Assembly (NCBI RefSeq): GCF_022829285.1
Contig: NZ_JAKSYI010000069.1
Span: 124,001-188,000 of the forward strand
Reading direction: 5' to 3'
DNA: 64,000 nucleotides
From: Methylobacterium sp. J-078
GTDB lineage: Bacteria; Pseudomonadota; Alphaproteobacteria; Rhizobiales; Beijerinckiaceae
This document shows positions 51,886 through 60,573 of this stretch, one piece after another. How positions within the stretch are numbered: the stretch's first letter is position 1; the number at the start of each line of letters is the position of its first letter. The position numbers were made by a program, and so were the translations under genes. A model generated the notes under the pieces. It had not been told where the DNA came from. It was given only the letters and a program-made list of their open reading frames with translations, and did not search any database.

Positions 51886-54800
51886 GTGTACCGCCTCACC
51901 GACATCGTCCTGTCCAACTGGTACCTGATCCGCCGCGAGCAGATCCGGATCCGGGGCGCGGCTGCCCTGGTGGGCCCGACGGGCGCCGGCAAGTCGACCA
52001 TCTTCGACGCGGTCGGCACCGTGCTGGCCGGCAACAACGCGAGCCGCTTGGCTCTGAACGCGTCGGCCTCCGGGCGCAGCGCCCGCACCGTGCGCGATTA
52101 CTGCCTCGGCTGGATCAGCGACCCCGCCGAGGGTGGCCGCCCCACCCGCGAGGCCTGCGAGAGCCTGATCGTCCTCGTCTTCGAGAACGAGAAGACCGGC
52201 CGGGTCGTTTCGGCGGGGCTCGCCCTGGCGGCGCGCGCGGAGGAGAGCCGCGAGACCACGCTCTCGCGGTTCGTCCATGTCGGGCACCGCTTCGAGATCG
52301 CCGACTACGTGCGCGAGGCGCCGGCCGGCAGTTTCGTGGCGCCCTGGGCCGAGATCGCCAAGGATCTGCGTACACACGGCACCACCTTCGACGAGTTCCG
52401 CGCCTCCGGCGAACGCTTCACGGCCGAGTTGCTCGGGCTCCTGCGCGAGGGATCGGCGGTGCCGGAGCCGCGCCACTTCCTGCGTACCTTCTCGAACGCG
52501 GTGGCGTTCAAGCCGATCTTCGATTCCTCCGCCTTCGTGCGCTGCTTCGTGCTCGAGCCCGAGCCCCTCGACGTGGCGCGCATCCGCCAGTCGGTGGAGA
52601 ACTGGCGCCGCTTGCGCGAGACCATCGAGGAGCTGGAGCGGCGCCTCGCCCACCTCGCCCGCATCCTCGGCCGGTACGAGACTTGGGCCGAGGCCAGCCT
52701 GTCGGCCGCACTCCACGAGCTTCAGGCCTCAGACGCCGATCTGCGACGCCGCGTCATCGACCTTATCGGCGCGCGCCACGCCCTCAAGGACGTCGCCGAG
52801 CGCCTGCGCATCGCCCGCGAGAGCGTCGCCACCAGCCAGGGTTTCGTGCGCGAGATCGACGGCGAGATCGCCGCCAAGAAGGCGCTGATCGCCGGCTCGG
52901 CGGCGGAGGGGCGGTTGGCTGCCTCCAACGCCGGCCTCGCGATGCTGGCCCGCGACCGGCGGGATCTGGCCGCCCGGGTCGCCGACCTCGTCGGGATCGT
53001 CCTCGATGCGGGCAAGCTCGCCGTCGTCGGCGGCGAGATCCGGCGAATCTCGCCCGAGGCCGCCCGGCTGGTGGAGGCCTGCGCCCGCTCGGGCCTGCGC
53101 CGTGAGGCCAACCCGGAGGAGACGCTGCGCTCCGACGGTCCCCTCGCGGGCCTGCTGGCCGGCCTCGCCGCCGCCCCCGAGATCGCCACGCCCCTGGAGC
53201 GCGCGGCCGAGGACGCGGCTTTGCGCGCCCGTGCCCAGGAGAACGAGGCGCAGTCCCGTGCGCCCGCCCCCGCTGCCGGCGGTCGCACCCCGAGCGCGCC
53301 GCGCCTGTCCTCGGACGTCGCCGCGTTCCGGGACGAGCTGGCACGCCTCGGCATCGACGCGACGCCGATCTGCGAGCTCGCCGAGATCGTCGATCCGGCC
53401 TGGGGCCCGGCCCTCGAAGGTCTGCTCGGGGCCGCGCGCGAGGCGCTGGTGGTCGAGCCCGACCGGCTCAACGCCGCCTTCGCGCACCTGGAAGCGCGAA
53501 GAAGCCAGTTCTACCGCTGCATCCTGGTCAAGACGACGGACACGGCCCGCCGTCGCGGCGGCCGCGACGATGAGGGCCCGTTGGCCCTGATCGAGACGCG
53601 CGATCCGCATGCCCAGGCCTTCCTCGGTGCCCGCCTCGGCGGCTATGATCTCGCCCCGAACGACGCGGCATTGGCGCATATGAGCCGGGCCGTGGCGCCG
53701 AGCGGGCGGTCGACCTCCGGCATGGCCTACTCGGTGGTGCGCCCCGTCCAGCTCATGATGACGCGCGGCCAGCGCGGCCCAACCGCCGAGAGCCGGCAGG
53801 ACTGGGAGCAGGCGGTCGCCGAAGCCCGGCGCCTGCGGGCCGAGGCCGACGTGCTGCGCGAGGCCGCCCGCATCGCCGCCGCCCTCAAGAGCCGCATGGC
53901 GGGAACCAGCCTCGACCTGTCCGAGCTTCGCGCGGAGGCCGACGCGATCGAGGGCCGGCGCCGCAGCCTGACCACCGAGCGCGAGAGCGTCGAGAAGGCG
54001 GAGACCGGGGTGCTGGAGGCCGAACTGAAGGAGCTCGCCAAGGAGCGCTCCGCCTATCTCACCGAGCTGGTGCAGGTGCTAGAGCCCAAGCGAGACCTTC
54101 TGCTCGGCGAGGAGGCGGGACTGAAGGCCAAGGTCGCCGCTACCCGCGATCTCGCGCGGGCCGCGCTTCAGGCGCGCCGGAGCGCGCATGCCCGCTGGAT
54201 CGGGGGCGACACCGTCCGCATCCGCCTCGTGCAGCCCGAGGGCTTCGACCCCCGCGCCGTAGCCACCCTGCGGGCGAAGCGCGCCGAACTAGAGCCCAAG
54301 ACCCTGGCGAACCTCGCTCAGGTGTCGCGTGCCGCCGCGCGCGAGGCGACGGAGACCGCCCGCACCCAGGGGCGCGCCGCCGAGCGGGATCTGGCCGAGT
54401 ACTGCGTGCAGTGGCGCATCGAGAATCCTCTGGGCAACGGCGATGCCCCGGCCTCGTTCGGCTATGCCTGGGCCAAGCGTGCCCACGACGAGGTGGCCGG
54501 GCACGAGTTGCGCCGCTACCGCGACCAGGCCTTGCGGGCGGAGGGCGAGATGCGCCGCCTGATGATCGAGGACCTGCTGACCCGGCTGGCGGACAAGTTC
54601 GAGCGCGTGCGCGCCCGTCTCGACGCCCTCAACGAGCGCCTGTCGACCCAGACCTTCACCGGCCAGACCTACGCCTTCGAGGCGGAGGTGGACCGGCGTT
54701 ACGCCGCCGTCCACGCGCTAGCCCTCGAAGTCGCGCGCTCGCCGGACGCCGCGCAGGCGATCCTGCCGGGGGAGGGCGCCTCGCGCGAGAATCCCCCGCT

Positions 54801-55359
54801 GGAGGGTCCGCTCGCCGACGCCATCGCGGAGATCACCGCCCTCATCGGCGGCGACGAGAGCGCGGCGCGGCTGGCCGATTACCGCAACTACTTCGTCTAC
54901 GAGATCGGCATGCGCGATCGGGCGGGCAACCGCACGACCATGTCGAACCGGGCTCTCAGGGGCTCCGGCGGCGAGGCCCAGGCGCCGTTCTACGTGGCGA
55001 TCGCGGCGTCGCTCGCCTCCGCCTACTATCCCGGCGACCGACCCGGCGACGAGAATCCGGGGCTCGGCCTCTGCCTCCTCGACGAGGCCTTCTCCAAGCT
55101 CGACGTGCGCAACTCGCAGGCCCTCGTCGACCTCTACCAGGCCTGGGGCCTGCAACTCCTCATCGCCGCCCCGGAGGACAAGCGCACCACCCTGACGGAG
55201 GTGATGGACACCATCGTCACCGTCTACAAGAACCCGGACCTGACCTCGGTGCGCATCGAGGCCGAACACCCGCTGGAGGCGGCCAAGCGTGCGCTCGCGG
55301 CGATCAATCCGGAACGTCAGGGCATCGAGGGTTTCCGTCGGCCGGACGCCGCCGCCTGA
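51886..55359 (+). CDS. jetC: JetC/MksB-like SMC ATPase
   Basis: A 1157-residue SMC-like ATPase. Walker A GPTGAGKS (30-37) is close to the N-terminus. Two long Ala/Glu/Arg-rich coiled-coil arms (about 240-370 and 620-740) flank a hinge-proximal region. The C-terminal head has the signature SGGEAQ (1027-1032) and Walker B LLDE (1064-1067) with AFSKLD. These match MksB/JetC (Wadjet motor), which extrudes DNA loops and recognises small circular plasmids. GTG 51886 begins MYRLTDIVLSNWYLI, the family N-terminus. The tail after the Walker B D-loop is complete. Confidence 0.9.
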   Translation: MYRLTDIVLSNWYLIRREQIRIRGAAALVGPTGAGKSTIFDAVGTVLAGNNASRLALNASASGRSARTVRDYCLGWISDPAEGGRPTREACESLIVLVFENEKTGRVVSAGLALAARAEESRETTLSRFVHVGHRFEIADYVREAPAGSFVAPWAEIAKDLRTHGTTFDEFRASGERFTAELLGLLREGSAVPEPRHFLRTFSNAVAFKPIFDSSAFVRCFVLEPEPLDVARIRQSVENWRRLRETIEELERRLAHLARILGRYETWAEASLSAALHELQASDADLRRRVIDLIGARHALKDVAERLRIARESVATSQGFVREIDGEIAAKKALIAGSAAEGRLAASNAGLAMLARDRRDLAARVADLVGIVLDAGKLAVVGGEIRRISPEAARLVEACARSGLRREANPEETLRSDGPLAGLLAGLAAAPEIATPLERAAEDAALRARAQENEAQSRAPAPAAGGRTPSAPRLSSDVAAFRDELARLGIDATPICELAEIVDPAWGPALEGLLGAAREALVVEPDRLNAAFAHLEARRSQFYRCILVKTTDTARRRGGRDDEGPLALIETRDPHAQAFLGARLGGYDLAPNDAALAHMSRAVAPSGRSTSGMAYSVVRPVQLMMTRGQRGPTAESRQDWEQAVAEARRLRAEADVLREAARIAAALKSRMAGTSLDLSELRAEADAIEGRRRSLTTERESVEKAETGVLEAELKELAKERSAYLTELVQVLEPKRDLLLGEEAGLKAKVAATRDLARAALQARRSAHARWIGGDTVRIRLVQPEGFDPRAVATLRAKRAELEPKTLANLAQVSRAAAREATETARTQGRAAERDLAEYCVQWRIENPLGNGDAPASFGYAWAKRAHDEVAGHELRRYRDQALRAEGEMRRLMIEDLLTRLADKFERVRARLDALNERLSTQTFTGQTYAFEAEVDRRYAAVHALALEVARSPDAAQAILPGEGASRENPPLEGPLADAIAEITALIGGDESAARLADYRNYFVYEIGMRDRAGNRTTMSNRALRGSGGEAQAPFYVAIAASLASAYYPGDRPGDENPGLGLCLLDEAFSKLDVRNSQALVDLYQAWGLQLLIAAPEDKRTTLTEVMDTIVTVYKNPDLTSVRIEAEHPLEAAKRALAAINPERQGIEGFRRPDAAA

Positions 55360-55368
55360 AGCGGCGGC
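55348..55368 (+). terminator. Hairpin spanning the jetC stop
   Basis: GCCGCCGC (55348-55355), 5 bases including the stop codon, GCGGCGGC (55361-55368) form a perfect 8-bp stem. There is no U-tract. It may end or stabilise the jet transcript before the convergent small gene. Confidence 0.5.
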
Positions 55369-55392
55369 AGCGTTGACTCACGTCGCCGGGGA

Positions 55393-55596
55393 TCAGGTTC
55401 GCACCGAGGCCTGCGGATCGACGGTGCCGGCATCCTGCTCCGTGCGGTCGTCCGCCGCTTCGTCGTAGGCCTGCGCCCAGGCCTGGTGGTCTTCGCTGCC
55501 CTCCGCGTAGGGGTTGCTGTCCCGCTGCTTGCCGTAGAGGCGCGCGTTGCGGCCCTTGATGAAGGGACTGTCGCTCGCGGTTGCGCCTTCGCTCAT
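55393..55596 (-). CDS. Small Rmf/CrpP-fold-like protein
   Basis: A 67-residue protein. The core SPFIKGRNARLYGKQRDSN-PY, followed by AWAQAYDEA, resembles the ribosome modulation factor/CrpP pattern of G..A...G....NP.......W..G...A. Such proteins bind ribosomes in stationary phase, or are phage-defence- or resistance-related (CrpP), but assignment here is by pattern only. Met at 55596 has GGGGAG upstream, better than the frame start at 55668. It is convergent with jetC. Confidence 0.6.
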   Translation of the reverse strand: MSEGATASDSPFIKGRNARLYGKQRDSNPYAEGSEDHQAWAQAYDEAADDRTEQDAGTVDPQASVRT

Positions 55597-56103
55597 ATTC
55601 AGAACTCCCCGTCGTGCCGCGTGATGAAGGGTCCGATGACCGCCGCCGGCACGTCGGTGTTCCAACACGGGCGCATGAGCCGGGGTTCAACCGAGGCGGG
55701 GACGGACGGTCACGATGCCGCGGCATGCCCGACCGCTCGCAGAAGAATGCGCGAGAGGTCCTCGGAATGGACGAAGGCCTCGAAATGCGCGTCCGTCGGC
55801 CTCTCGGCGGGGCAGCCCGGCATCTCGGTCCAAGCCGGGGCACGGCCCGGGTGGCGGGCCGGTCTGCCTCGTCCACGTCGAGCGCTTCCGCCCAAGCCGA
55901 CCGGTCCGTCGATCGCGCCGAGGGGCCCCGGAGGACCGCTCAGGACCGCTGAAATCTGCACGACAGGGTTGTGAATGCCGGGGGCCGTGCGGACCGCCCC
56001 CTCGACACGGAACCATTCCATGGACCATGGATTGCGCTCTGAGTCGCCGATCGATGAAATGCCCGGGCCGTCGCGCCGGGGGGCTTTGGAGAAACCGTCC
56101 CTC
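55597..56103. other. Intergenic region before the sensor kinase
   Basis: This 507-base stretch has no supported gene; its open frames are low-complexity and overlap on both strands. It should hold the divergent promoters for the small Rmf-like gene (minus) and the kinase (plus). The palindrome CCATGG occurs twice at 56018-56023 and 56025-56030. If the kinase starts earlier than I chose, part of this is coding. Confidence 0.5.
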
Positions 56104-57213
56104 GTGCCGAGCCGTGGACCGATCGTGTCGTACGATACCACCACCACGACCCTTCCGACGCTGCGTCGTGGCTCGCAGCTGCACGAGACCGAACGGCGCC
56201 TGAACGCGGTCCTGAACAATGCCTCCGTGGCGATCTTCCTGATGGATGACCGCCAGCACTGCGTCTACATGAACCGGGCCGCCGAGCTGCTGACTGGCTT
56301 CAGCCTCCCAGAAGTCCTGGCGCGGGACTGCCCGCTCCACGACATCGTGCACCACACCTATCCGGACGGACGGCCGTTCCCCCTGCACGAATGCGCCATC
56401 GACCGGGCCTTCCCCGAGAACAACCAGGAGCGCGGCGAGGAAGTGTTCGTGCACAAGGACGGACACTTCTATCCGGTCGGCTTCACGGCCAGCCCCATCC
56501 GCGACGACGGCGCCAAGATCATCGGCACGATCATCGAGGTGCGCGACATCACCGAGGAGAAGGCGGCGGCCGAGCGCCAGCGCCTGCTGACGAACGAACT
56601 CAACCACCGCGTGAAGAACACCCTGGCGACGGTCCAGTCCATCGCCGCGCAGACCTTCCGGGGTCGGACCGACCAGGCCGCGCGTGCCATGTTCGATGCC
56701 CGCATGGTGGCGCTGTCCAACACCCACAATGTGCTGACCGCAGAGAACTGGGAGAGCGCCGGCCTGCGCAGCGTCGTGGAGAGCGCCCTGGCGCCGCACG
56801 CCCTCGCGGAGGTCGACACCGCCCGGTTCGACCTCGTCGGCCCCGACACACGCCTCCATCCCAAGGTCGCCGTGACCCTCGCCCTGGCGCTGCACGAACT
56901 CATGACCAACGCGGCCAAGTACGGCGCCCTCTCGGTGCCGGAGGGGCGCGTCGCCGTGCACTGGACGCTGACCCGGATCGGCGAGGGCGAGCAACTTGAT
57001 ATGACCTGGACCGAGACCGGCGGGCCGGCGGTGACCGAGCCGACCCGAAAGGGGTTCGGCTCACGACTGATCGAACGTCAATTGCCGATGGAGTTCGACG
57101 GCACCGCGGTGATCGCCTACCCGCAGACGGGCGCCGTCTGCACGCTGAAGATCCCGCTCACCACGCTGGGGTGGCACGGTCGCGACGTCGTCCTGGGGCG
57201 TGACGTCCGATGA
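56104..57213 (+). CDS. PAS-domain HWE-family sensor histidine kinase
   Basis: A cytoplasmic kinase of about 369 residues. A PAS domain (about 28-150) starts with ERRLNAVLNNASVAIFLMDD and ends with GTIIEVRDITEEKAAAE. The HWE/HisKA_2 phosphoacceptor is NELNHRVKNTLATVQ with His168. The ATPase part has HELMTNAAKYGALS (N-box) and GFGSRLIER. There are no membrane helices. The start is uncertain: GTG 56104 has GGAGA 11 bases ahead, while 55975, 56020 and 56059 keep the frame. All choices keep every domain. It overlaps the response regulator gene by 4 bases. Confidence 0.88.
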   Translation: MPSRGPIVSYDTTTTTLPTLRRGSQLHETERRLNAVLNNASVAIFLMDDRQHCVYMNRAAELLTGFSLPEVLARDCPLHDIVHHTYPDGRPFPLHECAIDRAFPENNQERGEEVFVHKDGHFYPVGFTASPIRDDGAKIIGTIIEVRDITEEKAAAERQRLLTNELNHRVKNTLATVQSIAAQTFRGRTDQAARAMFDARMVALSNTHNVLTAENWESAGLRSVVESALAPHALAEVDTARFDLVGPDTRLHPKVAVTLALALHELMTNAAKYGALSVPEGRVAVHWTLTRIGEGEQLDMTWTETGGPAVTEPTRKGFGSRLIERQLPMEFDGTAVIAYPQTGAVCTLKIPLTTLGWHGRDVVLGRDVR

Positions 57214-57668
57214 GCGATCTGGAGGGACGACGCGTTCTCCTGGTGGAGGACGAGAGCCTGGTGGCGATGCTGGGCGAGGATATGCTCCTCGATCTCGGCT
57301 GTGAGGTCACCGTGGCCATGCGCCTCGAGAAGGCGCTGGCGCTCGCCCGCCACGAAGCCTTCGACATGGCGATCCTCGACGTGAACCTCGGCGAGACGGT
57401 CAGCTATCCGATCGCCGACGTGCTCTTCGAGCGCTGCATCCCCTTCATCTTCGCAACCGGCTACGGGACGAGCGGGATCGCCCCCACCTACAATGCGATC
57501 CCGGTGATGCAGAAGCCCTATCAGGTCGGACAGATGGCGGCCCTGCTCAAGCACCTGCTCACCTGCGAGACGCTGGTGCGGAAGGGGGGCACGCCGGGAA
57601 CCGGGGTTTCCTGCACCTGCGCCGTGGGTCCCGGCCGCACCGGGCCGACGGCGATCCGGATCGACTGA
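57210..57668 (+). CDS. Single-domain response regulator
   Basis: A 152-residue receiver-domain protein: acidic pocket Glu13/Asp14, phosphoacceptor Asp57 (LDVNLGE), Thr83 and Lys102 (QKPY). No DNA-binding or enzymatic output domain is present; a 40-residue Cys/Gly-rich tail follows the receiver. It is coupled to the upstream HWE kinase by an ATGA overlap, so it is its likely phosphorylation target, perhaps feeding a general-stress or phosphorelay network as single-domain regulators do in methylobacteria (inference). Confidence 0.9.
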   Translation: MSDLEGRRVLLVEDESLVAMLGEDMLLDLGCEVTVAMRLEKALALARHEAFDMAILDVNLGETVSYPIADVLFERCIPFIFATGYGTSGIAPTYNAIPVMQKPYQVGQMAALLKHLLTCETLVRKGGTPGTGVSCTCAVGPGRTGPTAIRID

Positions 57669-57773
57669 GGGCGGTACCGCTGCGGCCTTCGGTCCCCGTC
57701 GCGGCGCGCTTGCCGCCGGACCTTTCCGACCGATGTCACGTTCCATTGCCACGGACCGTGAACGCCAGACCGC

Positions 57774-59021
57774 ATGCAGATTCATCTCGACGCCCTCGGC
57801 GGTGTCGCCGGCGATATGTTCGCCGCCTCCCTCCTCGACGCCTTTCCCGAGCTTGAGGCCGGGGTGCTCGCGAGCATCCGGGCGGCCTTGCCGGAGGTCT
57901 CCTGCGAGTGCATCCGCCACAATGACGGGATTCTGGCGGGGCGCCGCTTCGTCGTGGCCCGGTCGGGTGCGTCGGATCGGACGGCGCATCATCATGAGCA
58001 TGATCACGCGCACGATCACACGAATACCCACGCGCATCGGCACTGGTCGCAGATCCGCGCCGTGTTGGAGCGGGCGCCCCTTGCGTCCGCCGTCCGGGTC
58101 CACGCCATCGGCATCTTCACGCACCTGGCCCAGGCCGAAGCCCGGGTTCACGGCATCGCGGTGGACGCGGTGGCTTTCCACGAGGTCGGCGCCTGGGATT
58201 CGATCGCCGACATCGTGGCGGCGGCGCACCTGATCGCGCATCTCGAGATCACGGCGGCGAGTGTATCGGCCCTGCCGCTCGGGTCGGGCCGGGTACGGAC
58301 GCAGCACGGGCCGCTGCCGGTACCGGCCCCGGCCACCACCCTCCTTCTGGAGGGTTTCACCACCCTCGACGACGGCATCCCGGGGGAGCGCGTGACTCCG
58401 ACCGGCGCCGCGATCCTGCGCCACCTGCGCGATCACGCCCCGCCCGCGCCGGCGGCCCCGCGCACGCTCGCGGCCACCGGCATCGGCTTCGGCAGCAAGA
58501 CGCTGCCCGGCATCGCGAACTGCCTGCGTGTGCTGGCCTACGCGGAGGCCCCGGCGGCCGGAAAGCAGTCCGAGCACCGCGAACTCGGGATCATCGAATT
58601 CGAGGTGGACGATCAGTCCGCCGAGGAACTCGCCATGGGGCTCGACCGCCTGCGTACGCATCCCGACATCTTCGACGTCGTGCAGATGCCCGTCTTCGGC
58701 AAGAAGGGCCGCATGATGACTCATGTCCGCGCGCTCGCCCGGGCCAGCGCCCTCGAATCCGCGATCGCGGCCTGCTTCACCGAGACGACCACCATCGGTT
58801 TGCGCCACCATGTCGTTTCGGGCGCCGCCCTGCCGCGCCGGTCGCTGACCGTCACGGTCGAGGGCCAGCCGGTGCGCGTGAAGGTGGTGGACCGGCCGGG
58901 CGGAGCGACCGCGAAGGCGGAATCCGACGATGCCCTGGCCGGCGAGAGCCACGCCGCGCGGGCCTCCCTGCGCCGGGCGGCCGAGGGAATTGCCCTGCGC
59001 GGCTCGGAGGACGAGGCATGA
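57774..59021 (+). CDS. larC: Nickel-pincer cofactor synthesis protein LarC
   Basis: A 415-residue LarC, the CTP-dependent nickel insertase that makes the nickel-pincer nucleotide of lactate racemase. A His-rich segment near residues 64-84 is the typical metal-gathering region. GGVAGDMFAASLLDAFPEL at the start and FHEVGAWDSIADIVAAAHLIAHL are family landmarks. In Lactobacillus the two halves are joined by programmed frameshifting; here they are one uninterrupted frame. The stop overlaps larE by 4 bases. Confidence 0.92.
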   Translation: MQIHLDALGGVAGDMFAASLLDAFPELEAGVLASIRAALPEVSCECIRHNDGILAGRRFVVARSGASDRTAHHHEHDHAHDHTNTHAHRHWSQIRAVLERAPLASAVRVHAIGIFTHLAQAEARVHGIAVDAVAFHEVGAWDSIADIVAAAHLIAHLEITAASVSALPLGSGRVRTQHGPLPVPAPATTLLLEGFTTLDDGIPGERVTPTGAAILRHLRDHAPPAPAAPRTLAATGIGFGSKTLPGIANCLRVLAYAEAPAAGKQSEHRELGIIEFEVDDQSAEELAMGLDRLRTHPDIFDVVQMPVFGKKGRMMTHVRALARASALESAIAACFTETTTIGLRHHVVSGAALPRRSLTVTVEGQPVRVKVVDRPGGATAKAESDDALAGESHAARASLRRAAEGIALRGSEDEA

Positions 59022-59845
59022 GCGCCGCGTCGCGCGATCAGCTCGGGGCCGTGCTCGGCGAAATCGGGCCCCTCGCCGTCGCGGTGAGCGGCGGCGTCGA
59101 CAGCCTCACCCTGGCCGCGATGGCGCACCGCGTCCTCGGCCGCGAGGGCGCGCTGATGGTGCACGCAGCCTCGCCCGCGGTGCCGGGGGAGGCGACCGAG
59201 CGCGTGCGCGCGGAAGCGGATCGCAGCGGCTGGTCCCTCCGCGTGGTGGAGGCCGGCGAGTTCGCCGATCCGAACTACCGGGCGAACCCGGTGAACCGCT
59301 GCTTCTTCTGCAAGACCAACCTCTACGGCACGATCCGGAGCGTGACGGACCGCCCCATGGTCTCCGGCGCGAACCTCGACGACCTCGGCGAGTATCGCCC
59401 CGGCCTCGACGCCGCCCGGGAGTACGGCGTTCGCCATCCCTACATCGAGGCCGGATTCGACAAGGCGGCGGTGCGGGCCCTCGCGCGGGATCTCGGTCTC
59501 GGCGCAGTCTCGGATCTGCCGGCGGCGCCCTGCCTGTCGAGCCGAGTCGAGACCGGCATACGGATCGAGCCCGAGACCCTGGCCTTCATCCACCGGGTGG
59601 AAACCCTGGTGGGGGCGGCCCTCGGCACCGGGATGGACCCAAGGCGGGCGGTGCGCTGCCGCGTCCGAGCCGCCGGCATCGTGGTCGAACTCGATCCGAA
59701 CAGCCTCGAACGGCTCGATGCCGGGGCGCGCGCGGTCCTCGCGGCGCGCATCGGTGCCGAGCACCCGGCGGGTTTGCCGGACGCCCCCGTGCGCTTCATG
59801 CCCTACCGCACCGGAAGCGCCTTCCTGACCGGGAGCGCATCATGA
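59018..59845 (+). CDS. larE: Sulfur transferase LarE for the nickel-pincer cofactor, three-cysteine type
   Basis: A 275-residue ATP-pyrophosphatase-type enzyme that thiolates the pyridinium biscarboxylate precursor. The PP-loop is SGGVDS (24-29). Cys95 and Cys98 (NRCFFCKTNLYG) and Cys172 (PCLSSR) give three cysteines, matching the reported cluster-containing class (as in Thermotoga maritima) rather than the single-Cys sacrificial form of Lactobacillus. It overlaps larC and larB by 4 bases each. Confidence 0.92.
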   Translation: MSAASRDQLGAVLGEIGPLAVAVSGGVDSLTLAAMAHRVLGREGALMVHAASPAVPGEATERVRAEADRSGWSLRVVEAGEFADPNYRANPVNRCFFCKTNLYGTIRSVTDRPMVSGANLDDLGEYRPGLDAAREYGVRHPYIEAGFDKAAVRALARDLGLGAVSDLPAAPCLSSRVETGIRIEPETLAFIHRVETLVGAALGTGMDPRRAVRCRVRAAGIVVELDPNSLERLDAGARAVLAARIGAEHPAGLPDAPVRFMPYRTGSAFLTGSAS

Positions 59846-60525
59846 GCATCGCGGAGGAGTTCGTGCTCGACTTCGCGCGCCCGGAACGGATCGGCCTGGA
59901 AGAGGCGATCTACGCCACCGGCAAGTCGGTCGAACAGATCGACGCGATCCTGGATTCCGCGGCGGCGCGGGACGCGTCCCTGCTGCTGACGCGCCTCGAT
60001 CCGAACAAGCACGTGGCGCTCGCGATGGCGCATCGGGCGCGGATCGACTACTGCGCCGTCTCGCGCACGGCGATGTTCGGTCCGCGACGCGCGGTCGCCG
60101 GCCCCGCCCGCATCGGCATCGTGGCGGCCGGCACCTCGGACATTCCCGTGGCGCGGGAGGCGGAGCGCACGCTGGCCTACCAGGGGGTCGCCAGCACGCT
60201 CTTCGCCGATGTCGGCGTGGCGGGCCTCTGGCGGCTGACCCGACGCCTGGACGAGATCCGCGCGCACCCGATCCTCATCGTGGCCGCCGGCATGGACGCC
60301 GCGCTGCCCAGCGTCGTCGGCGGCCTCGTGTCGAGCGCGCTGGTCGCGGTGCCGACCTCCGTCGGTTACGGCGTCGCGGAGGGCGGTCGCACGGCCCTCG
60401 ACGCCATCCTGGCGAGCTGCGTACCCGGCATCACGGTCGTCAACATCGACAACGGCTACGGCGCGGCCTGCGCCGCCCTGCGCTGGCTCCACGCCGCCCG
60501 CACCCTCGCCGCCGTGGAGGTCTGA
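59842..60525 (+). CDS. larB: Nickel-pincer cofactor synthesis protein LarB
   Basis: A 227-residue LarB, which carboxylates and hydrolyses nicotinic acid adenine dinucleotide to the biscarboxylate mononucleotide that LarE uses. The PurE-like C-terminal domain has GIVAAGTSDIPVAREA, VVAAGMDAALPSVVGGLVSSALVAVPTSVGYG and a final GYGAACAAL. The N-terminal part DFARPERIGLEEAIYATGKSVEQ is standard. Together with LarC and LarE it gives a complete cofactor pathway, but no LarA-type enzyme is encoded in the window. Confidence 0.93.
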   Translation: MSIAEEFVLDFARPERIGLEEAIYATGKSVEQIDAILDSAAARDASLLLTRLDPNKHVALAMAHRARIDYCAVSRTAMFGPRRAVAGPARIGIVAAGTSDIPVAREAERTLAYQGVASTLFADVGVAGLWRLTRRLDEIRAHPILIVAAGMDAALPSVVGGLVSSALVAVPTSVGYGVAEGGRTALDAILASCVPGITVVNIDNGYGAACAALRWLHAARTLAAVEV

Positions 60526-60573
60526 GATGCCGACCCACCCGGATATCGCCCTCGTTCGACACGGAGACCGACC

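Noticed and set aside
55360..57209. A jetD gene downstream of jetC
   Set aside because: The genes there are a 67-residue minus-strand protein and a PAS/HWE kinase; no TOPRIM motif or DUF2220-like sequence is present on either strand.
57774..59021. Programmed frameshift in larC as in Lactobacillus
   Set aside because: The N- and C-terminal LarC regions are in one uninterrupted frame, so no frameshift is needed.
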